64,000 nt of DNA from Simmondsia chinensis (Eukaryota > Streptophyta > Magnoliopsida > Caryophyllales > Simmondsiaceae): assembly GCA_018398585.1 (NCBI GenBank), contig JAGTTD010000010.1:29118638-29182637 (forward strand). The letters run 5' to 3'. The notes below the pieces were generated by a model, which saw only the letters and a list, made by a program, of their open reading frames with translations, did no database searches and had not been told where the DNA came from. Below, in pieces: positions 49,042 to 60,969 of the stretch (position 1 is its first letter; each line of letters begins with the position of its first letter). The translations under genes and the position numbers were made by a program.

Positions 49042-50697
49042 TTAATAGTTCAAGTTTGTTCTGTTAGTGAACATATCAATGAGGTTATCAGCAAAGCCAG
49101 TCTTCTTCTTTTTTGAATTAGCTCTAGACACGACTGTAAGAGTACAAGCTGTCATTTTTTCATAACCATACCTCTGTGGCGGTTTAGCATGTCTCTTCTG
49201 TCTTCCATTAGCAACTGAATACTGCTCCACCTGCTGAACAGTTTTAGCCTCTTTATTTCTTTTAGAAATCTGTACTGGAGATGATTGAATGCTATTTTTG
49301 GAAGCTATCTGATGCTGAACTGTGTTACTTAACTGTAGCTGAACTACCTCTGACCTCTACACCTGACCTGAGCCACAACTCACTGATGACGTCTGCTGTG
49401 GATGCAATAACAATGATTCATCAAACATGACATCTCTACTCGTCAGGAATTAATGAGAATTAGAATCCCATAAGCGAAATCCCTTAGTCTTATGTGCTGC
49501 TTGATTGAAGCTAACTCTTTTCTGCTTCCCATAAACGCAATTTTCATCTGACTCTGACATAGATGTTGTAGAAATAGCCACTGATCTTGTAACTGTGGAA
49601 CCAATAAGTTCATACAGAGTTCCTATCCTTCTGCCTTTCATAACAATCAGAGCACCCTTACTAACCTTCAAAACTCCACCTTGAGCTGTGTATTTGTACC
49701 CATGAGAATCAAGAATGCCTAAAGAGATGGGATTCTTTTTCAAATCTGGAACATGACGAACATCACTCAAAGTTCTAACAGTGCCATCAAACATCTTAAC
49801 TCGGATTGTTCCTATATCAAAAACTTTGCATACTGCATCGTTACCTATAAGAATGGTTCCACCCTGAATTGACTTATATGTGGCGAACCAGTCTCTATTG
49901 AGACAAACATGATAAGAACAACCCAAATCCAGTATCTAATTATCTTTAGATATGGACTAAGATTCGGTCACTAATAGAACACCATCATCAAACTCATCTT
50001 CAACTATACTAGTTTCTGCGGGTCTTTTCTGGTCTTTCATGTTATCTTCCGTTTGTTTGCCCTTAAGCTTATAACAGTACTTCTTTATGTGCTCTTTCTT
50101 ATGACAATAATTACACGATAGGTTTTTATGTCTAGACTTTGTGACCTAGACCTGTTTCCACCACCATCAAACTCTCTAATCTCAGTTCTACCTCTCACAA
50201 ACAAACCACTTCCTGAATCAGTTACAGAATCTGGCAGTTCCTTATCAACTCTTTGTTTACTCAGCAAGTTTTTCTTAACCTCATCAATAGATATGGTTTT
50301 TCTACCACCATAAATCATGCTTTCAACGAAGCCTTTATAAGAGGTTGAGAGTGAACATAACAATAACTTGGCTTGATTTTCATCCTTAGGGGCACCATCC
50401 AATTCTTTTAACTCTTGAATAATAGAGTTAAATTCATTAATATGGTTCTTAAGAGACGTACCTTCTGACATACGAAAGGTGAATAACTGTCGTCTAACTT
50501 CTCCCATTGTCCTTCTAATAAACTCTCTGGTTTCTTCTCTTTTCCATCCAAGGCTTTCATCAAGCCATTCTAAGTCAAGAGGCCCTTAACGTGAACTTGC
50601 CATAAACTGAAAATCCCTTGACCACCGAAATTGTCAACTTCAGATTTTACTGCGGACGTCATAGCACCAAATTGAACAAACAGGGCTCTGATACCAA
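49042..50697 (-). pseudogene. Copia retrotransposon, internally deleted: gag, protease, integrase tail
   Basis: On the minus strand a primer binding site TGGTATCAGAGC (50696-50685) is followed by gag from ATG 50662 (MTSAVKSEVDNFGGQGIFSLWQ), with a stop early on. The gag core is at 50507-50085. A zinc knuckle (CHYCHKKEHIKKYC) lies near 50110-50060. The protease region follows (LGCSYHVCLNRDWFATY, where DSGCSYH is usual), with HVPDLKKNPISLG. After KTKG the frame jumps to FRLWDSNSH and SRDVMFDES, the C-terminal part of integrase, ending at 49042. The whole integrase core, RT and RNase H are missing. No LTR pair was found. Confidence 0.8.
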
Positions 50698-50785
50698 TTT
50701 GTAGAGATCTGGACAAATTTGATATGCTCTGATATCAATTTGTGAGGAACTGGACTCAAATCTGATATACACTGATATCAATTTG
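50685..50785 (-). repeat. Triplicated primer-binding-site region
   Basis: GCTCTGATACCAATTTG (50685), GCTCTGATATCAATTTG (50726) and ACACTGATATCAATTTG (50769) repeat at steps of 41 and 43 bp, each followed by a GAG- and CTG-GAC-like block. Only the first has the exact initiator-Met binding site. Confidence 0.65.
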
Positions 50786-50799
50786 AGAAGCGGAACTTA

Positions 50800-52080
50800 A
50801 CAATGAGCAAGATTGTTAGAATCATGATTCTACTTAGAATTGTTAGGCGCCTAGAGAATTGAAATCGTAGGATCAAATCGAATATCCTAAGATCGTACTA
50901 ATATATAGTAAGATTATTTTTCGTATTAAAATTAGTTTCATAATTCCTAAAAGATATGTATAATACCTCAATTTACAATGGTATGTGGAAAAATATAATT
51001 AAATATGATAATATATTATCACATATAACATAAATGCGATTTGATTTAACTTTCTTTTACACTATCTACTTGAATTTTTGACTTGCCAACTATTTATGCA
51101 TGCGTTGGTAGGATTGAAATAGGATTGGTAATTGTAAAACTGTACTATGATTCTATCTGTTAATTTTGTTTAATATCAATGGATCGTAAGGTTCTATAAA
51201 ATTAAGATTTTACTTATGATACAAATTGATGAATGATTGTAGGATCATAGAATCATAAGATTCTAAGATCTGAACCGAAATTATAATAACTATGTTCGTG
51301 AGAATTCAAATCTCTATTAGTGACTCAGGAGGAAGGAAATATGAAAATAGGGCAAAATATCCCCAAAAAAGGTATCCTCATTTTTGTAGGGCCCGCCGCG
51401 CCTTGCACGACCGATCGGCTATTGATCGGTGGCCTGAGCGTGTTGCATAGTTTGTATAGTGGCAAATATAATGTCCAAGGCCCATACAATGACACATACA
51501 ATTCCTTTATGTGTTGCACGGTGGCCTTATTATTTATTTGGCAGATCGATCGGTTAATACAAGAGCCTAAAAACTAACAAAAACAACGTTTTTGACCCAA
51601 TGGATCATTTTTTTTTTTTTTTTTTTTTTTTTACATGTGGTCGATTTTCTTAACATAATCTTCGAATTATTTTTGCTTATTTTTTCATCATTTTCCATGA
51701 CGTCCTTGCTCCGACGCGTTCCAAATCTAAATACACGTAAATTACGTAATACAACACTTGCAATATCCATTCCTCCGCTTTCAATACAAGTCACATCATC
51801 CACCATGTTTCTCAACTTCCATTCCTCCGCTTTCAATTTGGCATATCCTACCACCTCTGTTACTCTACTTGAACAATTCCTAAAAGTCTTCTTATTACTG
51901 CTCTTCCAGATGGACCAAAGGAAATACAGAATTCGTTCAATTCCTCCCTTCCCATGGTTTATCTTACTTTTCTATATCCTTTGGATCTCCCGACATACAT
52001 CCTCACTGTCCCATCGCCATTTTATCCAACATTTGGAATAAGCCAAATTCCAACGCTTTTGTCCAAACTAACATGAGATG
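50800..52080. other. Intergenic sequence with GC-rich patch and poly(T)
   Basis: At 51380-51560 a GC-richer patch holds three CGATCGG motifs; its origin is unknown. A poly(T) run is at about 51608-51632. CATTCCTCCGCTTTCAAT occurs twice (51767 and 51821). The 51640-52040 frames resemble no family I can name. Confidence 0.45.
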
Positions 52081-52556
52081 GAGATCACCCGACAAGACTT
52101 CACCCACCTAAACTTATGGAAGGAGATGGCCTTAAATAGAGCAAGATGGAGGGCTAGCATAGGGGTAGCCAATGCAGCGACTTAGAGTAGTGCATCTTTT
52201 ATGGTTGGTACTTGTGTTTCTAGGTGTCTTAACTTCCTCTTTTGGGGCAGATATTACAGCTTTTATTTGTTTATAGGTGCACTTGTACACTTGTGTACTT
52301 GCGGGGCTGCAGTGATCTTCCTTAAATTTTGCTTCGTATCGCTTGGCTTGTGTTTTATTTGATTCTAATTCTACATTGCTCTCATACTTCTAGGCTATAT
52401 GTTTCCATGACGACATGCTCTTCAAGTTGGAGGTCCTCGGAAACAACCTCTCTTTGGGGTAATACCCTAAAGGGGGAAGGCTGCGTACATTCACCCTCTA
52501 GACCCTGCTTTTGCGGTAGCCTTTGTGGTACTGAAACTATTGTTGTTGCTGTTGTA
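52081..52556 (+). mobile_element. Probable RTE-like LINE 3' end joined to an Au-type 3' body
   Basis: At 52081-52186 the plus strand reads TRQDFTHLNLWKEMALNRAR and WRASIGVANA, then a stop. The pattern ALxRxxWRxxIxVA is like the C-terminal end of plant RTE-clade LINE proteins. About 240 bp of non-coding sequence follow and run without a visible break into the Au-like body at about 52425-52553 (CCTCGGAAACAACCTCTC, GAAGGCTGCGTACATTC, TAGACCCTGCTT) with a TTGTTGTTGCTGTTG end. It may be a LINE sharing its 3' end with the SINEs, or a SINE inserted in an old LINE. No target duplication was found. Confidence 0.5.
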
Positions 52557-52789
52557 GAGACTCCTCATAATGATTTACCCCGTGCAGACCTACTCTAATT
52601 AAAAATGCCCTTCTAGCAAATTCGCTCCCACAAAAGAGAGCTAAAATAACCAAATATACTCTTAAGCTTTGGGCTTTTTTAATTGGGGGAGCAATATAGG
52701 TTCAAATATACTCTAAGTTTTGGACTTTTTTAATTGGGGGAGCAATATGGGTTCATCATATCGTATTGTACTAGGAAATTGTGCAATGA

Positions 52790-53945
52790 ATTATCCTTTA
52801 CAAATTCAAAGGATAAATACCAAAACACCCCGAATTATTGTTCAAAATCAAAGTAACTTTCAAACTTTTAATTTCATCAAATATACCCTCAAATTATTGG
52901 TCAACATCAATGGAAACGCCCGCCAACTTCTAATTTTATCAAAAACATCTCCTAAAATATTAATTAAATTTACTTTTATCCCTTCAACTTTTAATTTTAT
53001 CATCGAAGATTCCCCAGAACTATTTGTCCAAATGAATTTGATCCTCCAATTTTATTTTCATTAAAGATAACCCTAACTATTGAAGAGAAAAAGGTTAATA
53101 TATATACTGTGGTTACAATTGTTCGATATTTTTTTAAAACTAATTCTGAAATTAGAGTTTTTAACCAGATGGATTTTAGGATTGGAGTTGAGGACAAAAT
53201 TAATGATAAAATAACTTTAAATAAAACATTTTTTTCGATAACAAAGTACCACATCCAAAAATCGGCAAAAGCGCAGTTTAAAATAGGGTACAACTTTAAA
53301 TAAAACATGTTAAGCAAATGCAGTCATTGTGTATGATTTTTGTGGGGGTAGGGTCGAATTTTGGGGTAGAGTGCTGGAGCGATTTGTATTCTTAGGAAAG
53401 GGACATTCTAGCTAAAAATGGAATACATAAAAGTTTTTCTTTAACGACTTCGCTATAGTTTGTGTTTGAATTACGCAGTTCTGCCCATATAGGTTGAGGC
53501 AGGTTCGAGTTTTTATAGCTTTACCCTCCCTAAATCATGTAAGACTGATCTTTTATGGATTGCCATTAATTAGCAAATAAAAATTAAAGAGATAAGAGTT
53601 TTGTTTTTTTAACAAATTATTGATTGTTAAATGCTATATATAATTTATGTATCTAGTATATATTTTAAAAATAATTAGTGTATAGAAAAATAATTTGATA
53701 TCTTTCTATTGCGATAATGTATATATAAATCGTTTAATTTAAGCTTAATTTGATAGTTTAAAATGTTTATGGTAAATGAGAGATTAGTAGGATCAAATTG
53801 AATTTAATTAACAATTCAATGGTGGCTTTGATAAAATTAGAGGTTGGGGGTTATTCTGATTTTGCCCAATAGTTTGGTTGTCTTTGATTAAATTAAAAGT
53901 TTGAACTTCACTTTTATTTAGACCAATAGTCCCTGGGAAATTTTT
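52790..53945. repeat. Large imperfect inverted repeat (fold-back-like)
   Basis: The left arm (about 52800-53060) and right arm (about 53730-53945, inverted) share CAAACTTTTAATTT-ATCAAA, CAAA(T/C)TATTGG, CAACxTCTAATTTTATCAAA and TTAATTAAATT blocks. Each arm is itself made of related ~70-bp segments. The centre has short ORFs only. Confidence 0.5.
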
Positions 53946-54283
53946 TTGTACTTATCTATTTCAAAATTGTTACATAAACACAAATTTAACACGTAAAATT
54001 AATTCAAAAAAAATTCAATTCTACATTGATGATGAATCAGATATAGCACTGAAATATAAAGTATTGTTACATTAATGTTCGGGTGGCAAGTCAAAAGGAA
54101 ACAAAAGGTCTTAATATATTCCAAATCGTGATAGCTTTACAATGAGAATGAACTTCAAGAATATTTGTAAATATAGTCAACGACATGTGTAACTTAAGAC
54201 AAAACTTGTTATCTCCTTAAACCTTCATATTATTCCTGTGTGATTGTTAAATCCTTACTCTAAAACTAATAATAAGTTACAGT

Positions 54284-54715
54284 TCAAACCCTAGGGGAAG
54301 GATTATCAACAGGTGGAGGGTTATGGAATGGCAAAGGATTAAAAGGGTTAAACAATGGTGGTACATTAACATTTTCGCTGCCACCTCCACACTGACCTTT
54401 AAGGAAGGGGCCAACAAAAGCGTTTAAAGGGAACAACATCGTCCAACAATTGTTAGTGATGTTCTTGATTGCCTTGCAACAGTTGGGCCCGATTACCCCA
54501 AATTGTAGCCTTCCTATGGTGGAAAATATCTCCATCAAACATCCTGGCACATTGTTGATGGATTGCCAACAACTCTGGATGTCTTTCTCCGAGTAGATAG
54601 GTGGGAGGCTCAGTGAAGTTGTGGGGAAGGGTTGAGCTAAGCTTGATGACATCAAGAGGGAAAACATGTAGGTAGAGGATAGTAAGAGGAGCATCAATGA
54701 TGATGATTTTGCCAT
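54284..54715 (-). CDS. ECA1/prolamin-like secreted cysteine-rich protein
   Basis: A single-exon ORF of 143 residues from ATG 54715 to a TGA at 54286-54284. Residues 1-27 are a hydrophobic signal peptide (MAKSSSLMLLLLSSTYMF, ending SLAQ). The core holds six cysteines at 49, 59, 79, 80, 90 and 109 in the order CW, GC, CC, CW, C, with IQSCWQSINNVPGCLMEI and GPNCCKAIKNI. This is the Prolamin-like (ECA1 gametogenesis-related) pattern. The last ~30 residues are Asn/Pro-rich. Members of this family are small secreted proteins, many expressed in female gametophyte or seed; here that role is inferred only. The gene has a broken duplicate at 60970-61397 on the same strand. It looks intact. Confidence 0.9.
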   Translation of the reverse strand: MAKSSSLMLLLLSSTYMFSLLMSSSLAQPFPTTSLSLPPIYSEKDIQSCWQSINNVPGCLMEIFSTIGRLQFGVIGPNCCKAIKNITNNCWTMLFPLNAFVGPFLKGQCGGGSENVNVPPLFNPFNPLPFHNPPPVDNPSPRV

Positions 54716-54789
54716 TGTAGAAAAGGATTTTTTTTTTCCAAGCTGATTTGTTGTGTAGGATTATGTATTCTGAAAGAAATTAGAGGATT

Positions 54790-55800
54790 TTATAGACAAG
54801 AGATGGAGAGACAAAAAGCAAACATAAAATAATTAATTCTATTAATTCATATTTTCGAAACACTTGCTATTAATGTAGAATTAGTAATCTAACATGGGTT
54901 ATGGTTTGCTTACATTTTGTAATTTTTCTACGTTGAAATTGGTAGGCATTGATTGGCATCAAACTGCAATTGTTGTTTGAATGCTAATGAAGAGGCACAT
55001 AGGATATAGTAAAATAGGATGGTATAAATAAATAACTTTAAGCCAATGAATAATTTCTACGTTATATTGACTAGCATTAATGATCTGACTACATATTACA
55101 TTTTAAATATGTCTATGTCTGAGCTTTCTTTCCTTATGTATTGCATACAACATGTTTTCAATGATATTTGTAAAATGTTGGATTCATTTATGCAGTCTTC
55201 ATAACATCAAGCGATCATAGATCATAGAATATTTCCACATTCCCAAGTTCTCCAACCTAGGCATTACATACCATGTTAGCATGGCAAGGATGTGAAGTAT
55301 GGCTGTATTTTTAAAGTGGGAGTTATAGTGGCACCCTAAAAGTAGAATTATGGTGTATGTTAGACTTAAACACAGTGTACCTTTGATGTTGAACTATGGC
55401 TTTATATTAACGATGTTATTATCTTTTCAATTTATTGATTTGTTAAAACTTTTGAAATAAATGTTTTAGATTCTTGAAAGTATTTGTAGCATATGCGGGA
55501 GTTTTGGTGAATATGGTGCTATGCGAATGTAAAAGATTGCGAATTTTATACAAAAAAAATATGACACAAAAGACTCTTCAAAAGTATCAAATCCTAACAC
55601 AGTTGCAACGTTGAGAATTATGTAAGGAATCTTGAAGTTAGAAGTCTCTAGTGTCTCAACGCACAAGAGTGTTAAGAGTGCCAATGCTAAGAATAATTGA
55701 AATTCTTAATGCATATATGCGTCAAGATGTGTTAAGAATTTAACCAATGATTGAGGAAGAAAAAGATTATCATAGGGAATTTCAAAAGAATTTAGAAGTT
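54790..55800. other. Upstream region of the ECA1-like gene
   Basis: 54790-54890 is part of the duplicated segment (matches 63706-63810). The rest shows no gene or element. Confidence 0.5.
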
Positions 55801-55805
55801 ATAGT

Positions 55806-56250
55806 TAGAGGTAGCCAACGGGCCTGGCCGGAAAAACAACTTGACGCGGGCCCTCTAGTGGGTCGGGTTAGGTCCTGGGTCTTAGTTTTTTGGATCTAAC
55901 CCAGACCCTGCCTAACCCATTGGGTGACACGGGTTGCCACTTGACCCGTGACATGGTCTGACCCATTTAAATTGAAAAAAATAGGAACAAGCCTTTGGGT
56001 TGGCCGTTACCCCAATTGCTCATTCCTTACAAATTAAAAAAATAACCCACCCCCTAATTCCAAACGGCTACTTCTATTAAAAATTTTCATCTATAAATAA
56101 CTTCATATTTGCTCATTTTATCACACAACTCCACAATCGTCCTTTCTTCTCTCCAATTATTCTCTATTCTCTATAATTCTATATTCTTTACTTTGACGTT
56201 TGAAATTGTACTCCTACAAGCTTGTTGAAGTTAAAATTTTAATTTATTCT
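55806..56250 (+). mobile_element. hAT transposon 5' end fragment
   Basis: Begins TAGAGGTAGCCAACGGGCCT and continues with many GGGTC/GACCC, GGGCC and CACGGGTTGCC motifs in both orientations, as found in the sub-terminal zone of plant Ac/Tam3-like hAT elements. An AT-rich leader with CTCCACAATCG and TTCTCTCC follows. No transposase is present and no right terminus was seen. Confidence 0.6.
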
Positions 56251-56439
56251 TCAATAAAATTAGTATGTAATTTTTATTTACTTTTTTACATTGTATTATT
56301 ACTTGTAGTATTTATTTGACATATTTATTATAACATCAATATTATGCAGAATTTGGCCCTTGATTAGGTTATGTTCGAGTAAAGGGTATTGGTTTTAAAT
56401 GCTATACAAAATGACGGCAATAACTTGAACAAAATTAAA

Positions 56440-56645
56440 AAAAATAGTTGACCCGAAGGACGTTGTTGAAAATCAAATCAAAAAAATTGAACCTCAGGAA
56501 AAAATAAATTGTATCTCAAAAGAAAGAAATTGAATCTCGAAAAAAGAAATTGAATTGCAAAAAAGAGACATTAAAGAACTTCAAGAAGAAATGCAGGATT
56601 TTCAAAAACATAAGAATGAGTGGAAACAAATGGATGGGAAATGTT
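56440..56645 (+). pseudogene. Coiled-coil-coding remnant
   Basis: In a frame with nearby stops the plus strand gives KKEIELQKRDIKELQEEMQD and FQKHKNEWKQMDGK, a charged heptad-like coiled coil, preceded by repeated AGAAATTGAAT(C/T) blocks. It may belong to the adjacent hAT element or be an unrelated gene scrap. Confidence 0.35.
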
Positions 56646-56689
56646 CGCTAACTCTCTGCATTCTTCATCTCATTGAAATTGAGGTGTGT

Positions 56690-57410
56690 TTGTTTGCTAG
56701 CTTAGGAATGGATAGTCCCTGTCCATGTATTTAGGATACGGCTTACTATGAATTGGTATGTTGACCCTTTGGAGGCTTGACCCATACATATGTTTGATGA
56801 GGGCGGCTAACTGATCTTGGCGGGGTAGGTTCAATGTCTGGTTGTGCACTGGTGATTGCGCCTCCAAGGGGTTGAGCATTCCTTGTAGAGTTAGCAAGGT
56901 ACCCCTTGGGTCCTATGACCATTGGCTTAGAAAATGGGTTTTGGCCCGCCTAAGCAGGATTCTACCGCCTTGCTCAATACAATTCCCTTGGTAGGTCGGT
57001 ACCATGTAGGACCTTAAGGATGCTAGAGCTTGAGGGATGACTTGAGGCACTCCTGCACTCGAGGGTTGTTGGAAAACCCTAAAATGATCCATACCTTGTG
57101 AAAAGTTTTGAAGAATCATACCACTCACTTGCCCCCCAATCTCGCAGATTGGCTCGGTCCGGGAAGCAGAGCATGGGCTTTCTATTATGGATACATGACC
57201 TTGCCCACGGGTTCCATAATTTGGACCGTGTCCCGGTGGGGAGAAAGTTGCACGTGGAGGGGGTACTAGACCCTATCCCTCAATTTCATGATGTGTTCCG
57301 CCCCTGGACATAGGTTATGGGTTTCCTTTAACTGATATTTGACCTTGCCCATTGATCCCCTAGTTCAAATCAAGTCTCAATGTCATCCCAATCATTTTCG
57401 TGGCAACCGC

Positions 57411-57441
<31 letters not shown>

Positions 57442-59830
57442 TCCTCTTCTCGCGTGGTGGGTCTTCATGATCGGCACCATTCAAGGGTCCATACTCAAGT
57501 CCCTTGAGCACAAAGTATGCCCTTGATTTAAAGGCCCAAAAGTTCTAGGTGTTGCGCCCTTGCTACCTAGGTTGGGATCTAGCCGTATAACTCCTGGTCT
57601 AGGCAATAAAGTATGTTCCCTACCCTCAAAGTTAATAGTAGTCCTTCATTTACCGTCCTCGTGCCTGGGATAATGAGGGTAACCAATTGTTACTGCAGTA
57701 TTAACTATATAAGGTCATCCCTTAATTCCCGAACAAGGCCATTATGCGTCTGCCTTACCAATAAAGGTTGGACTTCGACTATTTTCTGTCTTACCGTATC
57801 TCTAGCTATGAGACTAGCCATAGATGATAGGGTCACATTCATTTCGGCCAAAACTCTATCAGTTTCATTATGCATTCTTTCGTTTACTGAGGTTCCAATG
57901 TAATTAATGATACTTCTCAGAGTGGCCTTGTTATTATGTTGGCCAGCTAGAGTTCCATCAGTCTTAGCACTTTGCCTCTCGAGACTCTCTTTTAAAGATT
58001 GCTCTATCCTCTTGTTAGCGAGCTATATCTTTCGCTTGAGCATGGCCAAGAAGCTCTTTCGAGAATAACCATCAAATTCAATGCATTTGTATTCTAGCAT
58101 GTCGCCATCACCTATGCTTTCTATTGACTAGTTTCATCATCTGATGAGACTGGGGTTTGCTCTAAGGAATGCTTGAGTTGTGGCCCAATTAAGGCCAAAC
58201 CTTCAGGCTCCTCTCCCTTGAGAGCGGTGACTCTTCTAGGTCTAACCATGGGGGAATGGTCGGAGATTCTATTGTTAAACTCCACTATGTGGTTAGACGT
58301 TATTTGAGTCTCCTACTATGATCTCCAAAAGGGTGTGTTTGTTCCTTTTGTTTGTTTGTAATGTATGCATGGTTGCTGTAAATGTAAAATCAAATAAACA
58401 TGAAAGCCTAAGTTTTGATCCGGATGTGTTTGACCTTAAAGGGGGTTGTTGCTTTTGGTGAATCTTACTTCAGTTGACAATTTACAAGTGGATTCTACTT
58501 ACGCTCCAATGAAGGAGACTTTGTTTATGTTTTTAGCATTTTTGTTGATAAATTTCTTGAACAAAATATAAAAGATATAGACCTGGCCCAACTAGAAGTT
58601 GGGGTGACATAGCAAAGCCCATAGACACTTTATCTCGTATATTTAAGAGTTAGCAACTGGGGTAGAGACAAGTTTAAGAGCTCAAAAATCCACTCCCAAC
58701 TCCGAGTCAATCTAATTTTTAAGCCAGGAACCCTTGACTTGTGATAACTAGAATGAGTTAGAGCTTCACAAGAAAAAGATGGAGAGAATGGTATTCGGGT
58801 TATTGAATTAGGACCAATGCAAACAAGGTCAAAGCCTTGGCCATCAAAGCCTTGAAATTGTGACTCAAACCTAAATCCAGTGAATCAAACCTAAATCCAC
58901 AAGATTTACTAAGTCATGACGCCAACCTAAGACCAAGGTAATCAAGCTTTGGGCTTGGCCGTCAAAGCCTTAGACAGATGACGCTAAATTGAACTCATTT
59001 CAGGAACAAACACTATGGTAGAAGGGACATACTTTCTCATACACTATAACTGAATACTCGAGTGTATTTCTTGAAAAAGCAAGATGAAGCTACAATAACC
59101 GCTACTTCTAATGAAAGAAGGACAAAAAGATAAAGCACAAATGTGCTGTAAAAAACTTGAAGAAGTTTCGCATGTTGGCGTTGGGGCCCTTTACAACATA
59201 ACAAGAGTCCCGTATTTATAGTCTAAAATTCTAACTACACATAACAAGAGTCCCTTATTTATAGTCTAAAATTCTAACTACTACATGCTTGAATTATGGC
59301 TTATCTGTCCCCTATTCAGCTTTCATACTCTCCATGACACTGATTTGGCGTTTGAACATGCTTTGATAAGCATGCTCAAGGTCCCTTTTGCCATCTCACG
59401 TTCATCCACTCTCTCTTGAACATTCTTGAGGTCCAAGTTTCTTATACACACTTTAAATAATAGTCTACGGCCTGGTAGTTACATTTTTCGTTGCGCTCCT
59501 GGTAAGTCCTTCGAGCTTGAGCTCGCTTTGTCTAATCAGCCATCTCGAGTGGATTTCATAATAAGGCTTCAGTTAACGAAATAGCTGGAACTTGGACATT
59601 GTCGTTTCCATTCCTTAAGCCTTATGTGCCTTGAGCATGGCCTCACATGTTGTGCACATGTCCTTTTATGCCAAGATGACATCATTTCAACTCCCTCGAG
59701 TTTGGGGTATAAATAGGTTCTTCATATTTTCTTGGAGTCCAAACTAAGAAAAACACTTTTGATTTTGAACAATCTTGTACCTTGACGAGATAAATTCTTT
59801 GCGCTTATTCAATCATAAAAAAATAAAAAA
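56690..59830 (-). pseudogene. Second gypsy remnant, inverted: LTR-like region, leader and gag
   Basis: The minus strand repeats the plan of the 28.4-31.8-kb copy. The LTR-like part lies at about 59750-58560 (AACTCGAGGGAGTTG, GGCTTTGATGGCCAAGGC). A GTCTCCTTCATTGGAGC block is at about 58531, then a decayed gag with ETDRVLAEMNVTLSS, IVEVQPLLVRQ and THNGL near 57880-57720. A run of 30 C (57410-57439) lies inside. No RT or integrase. Confidence 0.6.
57410..57439 (+). repeat. C30 homopolymer
   Basis: Thirty consecutive C. Its length is probably unstable and hard to sequence exactly. Confidence 0.9.
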
Positions 59831-60650
59831 AAAGTCCCACATTGGAGTTAAAAAAGAAAAAAAATCAACATATATGACTAGTGAGTTACACCACCTAATG
59901 CCAATTAATTTTATGATGAAATCTCATTAGATTCATATAGATACTAGATATATACCAACTCTAATCCTCGTGAAAATCTCAAACGCTTTCCTTTAATAAT
60001 TTTCCTTGGTATTTTCTTCTTTTGAAACTATAATAAAGTTCAAATAAAAGACAACTGAAAACTTGATGAATCACTTAGTTTGAATCATCCTTGCAGTACA
60101 TATTATTTTCAACCAAGATTGATGTGGCTCTTTTGATTTAATGAGAGACTTATGTAACGAATTGTATATACATTTAAAATTGTTATTGATGTAAGATGAG
60201 TAGTTGAAAAGTTTACGGAGTAGTTGGACGGCCAGAAACCCAAACGGGTGGGCCGGAAATACTAATTTCCGCAGCCAACTTCAAGTCGCCATAATTTTTT
60301 ATCTGTAAGGAGTTACAGGGCCCATAACCTATTAAATCAAAACTCTCAAAACAAACTATGCAACCCTAGCCGCTTTGCTGTTAGCCCCACCTTTTTTTCC
60401 CACAAATTTGGCTTCTAAACATGTTTTCGAGCCACTTTTATTTTTTGCAAATAGTTTTGTAATTTCATATTTTTAGTGGCATTTTCATAATTTTGCGTTT
60501 TTAGTGTTTCTTTGTTTTGCTAGTAAATACTCTTTGTAGCTAGTAATAGTATTGCTCATTCATCAATTGCCTAATACAAAAACCCTAACTTATTTATTTC
60601 TTTCGCGGACTCCGAGTTACTCTTTCGATTTTCATGTACTCAAATAGATT
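59831..60650. other. Intergenic sequence, nothing recognised
   Basis: No coding region or element end was identified here. Confidence 0.5.
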
Positions 60651-60969
60651 TCGCATTTTTGTTCTATACCAACTCATACCACATAAATTGTACGTTAATA
60701 CATGATGATGAATTAGATTATAGTAAAAGGTCAAGTATGGTCGCATTCAAGTTAAAGGGGCAAATTAACAAAGAAAAACAAAAGAAAGTAAATGGTTTTA
60801 GTATATCCCAAACTCAAGATAAATTTATAATAACAATGAACTAGAATATCTGTAAAAATATTTGACAACATGCATAAAATAAGGCAAAACTTAGGTATTT
60901 CCTTCAACATTCATATTATTCTTGTACAATTGCTAAATCCTGACTCTAAAAATAAGAACAAGTTAAATT

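Noticed and set aside
51380..51560. CpG-island promoter
   Set aside because: It is only a modest GC-richer patch with repeated CGATCGG; no gene starts beside it.
51592..52041. Plus-strand ORF of 149 codons
   Set aside because: It starts in a poly(T) run, is hydrophobic through T-rich composition and has no recognisable domain.
57613..57903. Plus-strand ORF of 96 codons
   Set aside because: The opposite strand carries the recognisable gag remnant.
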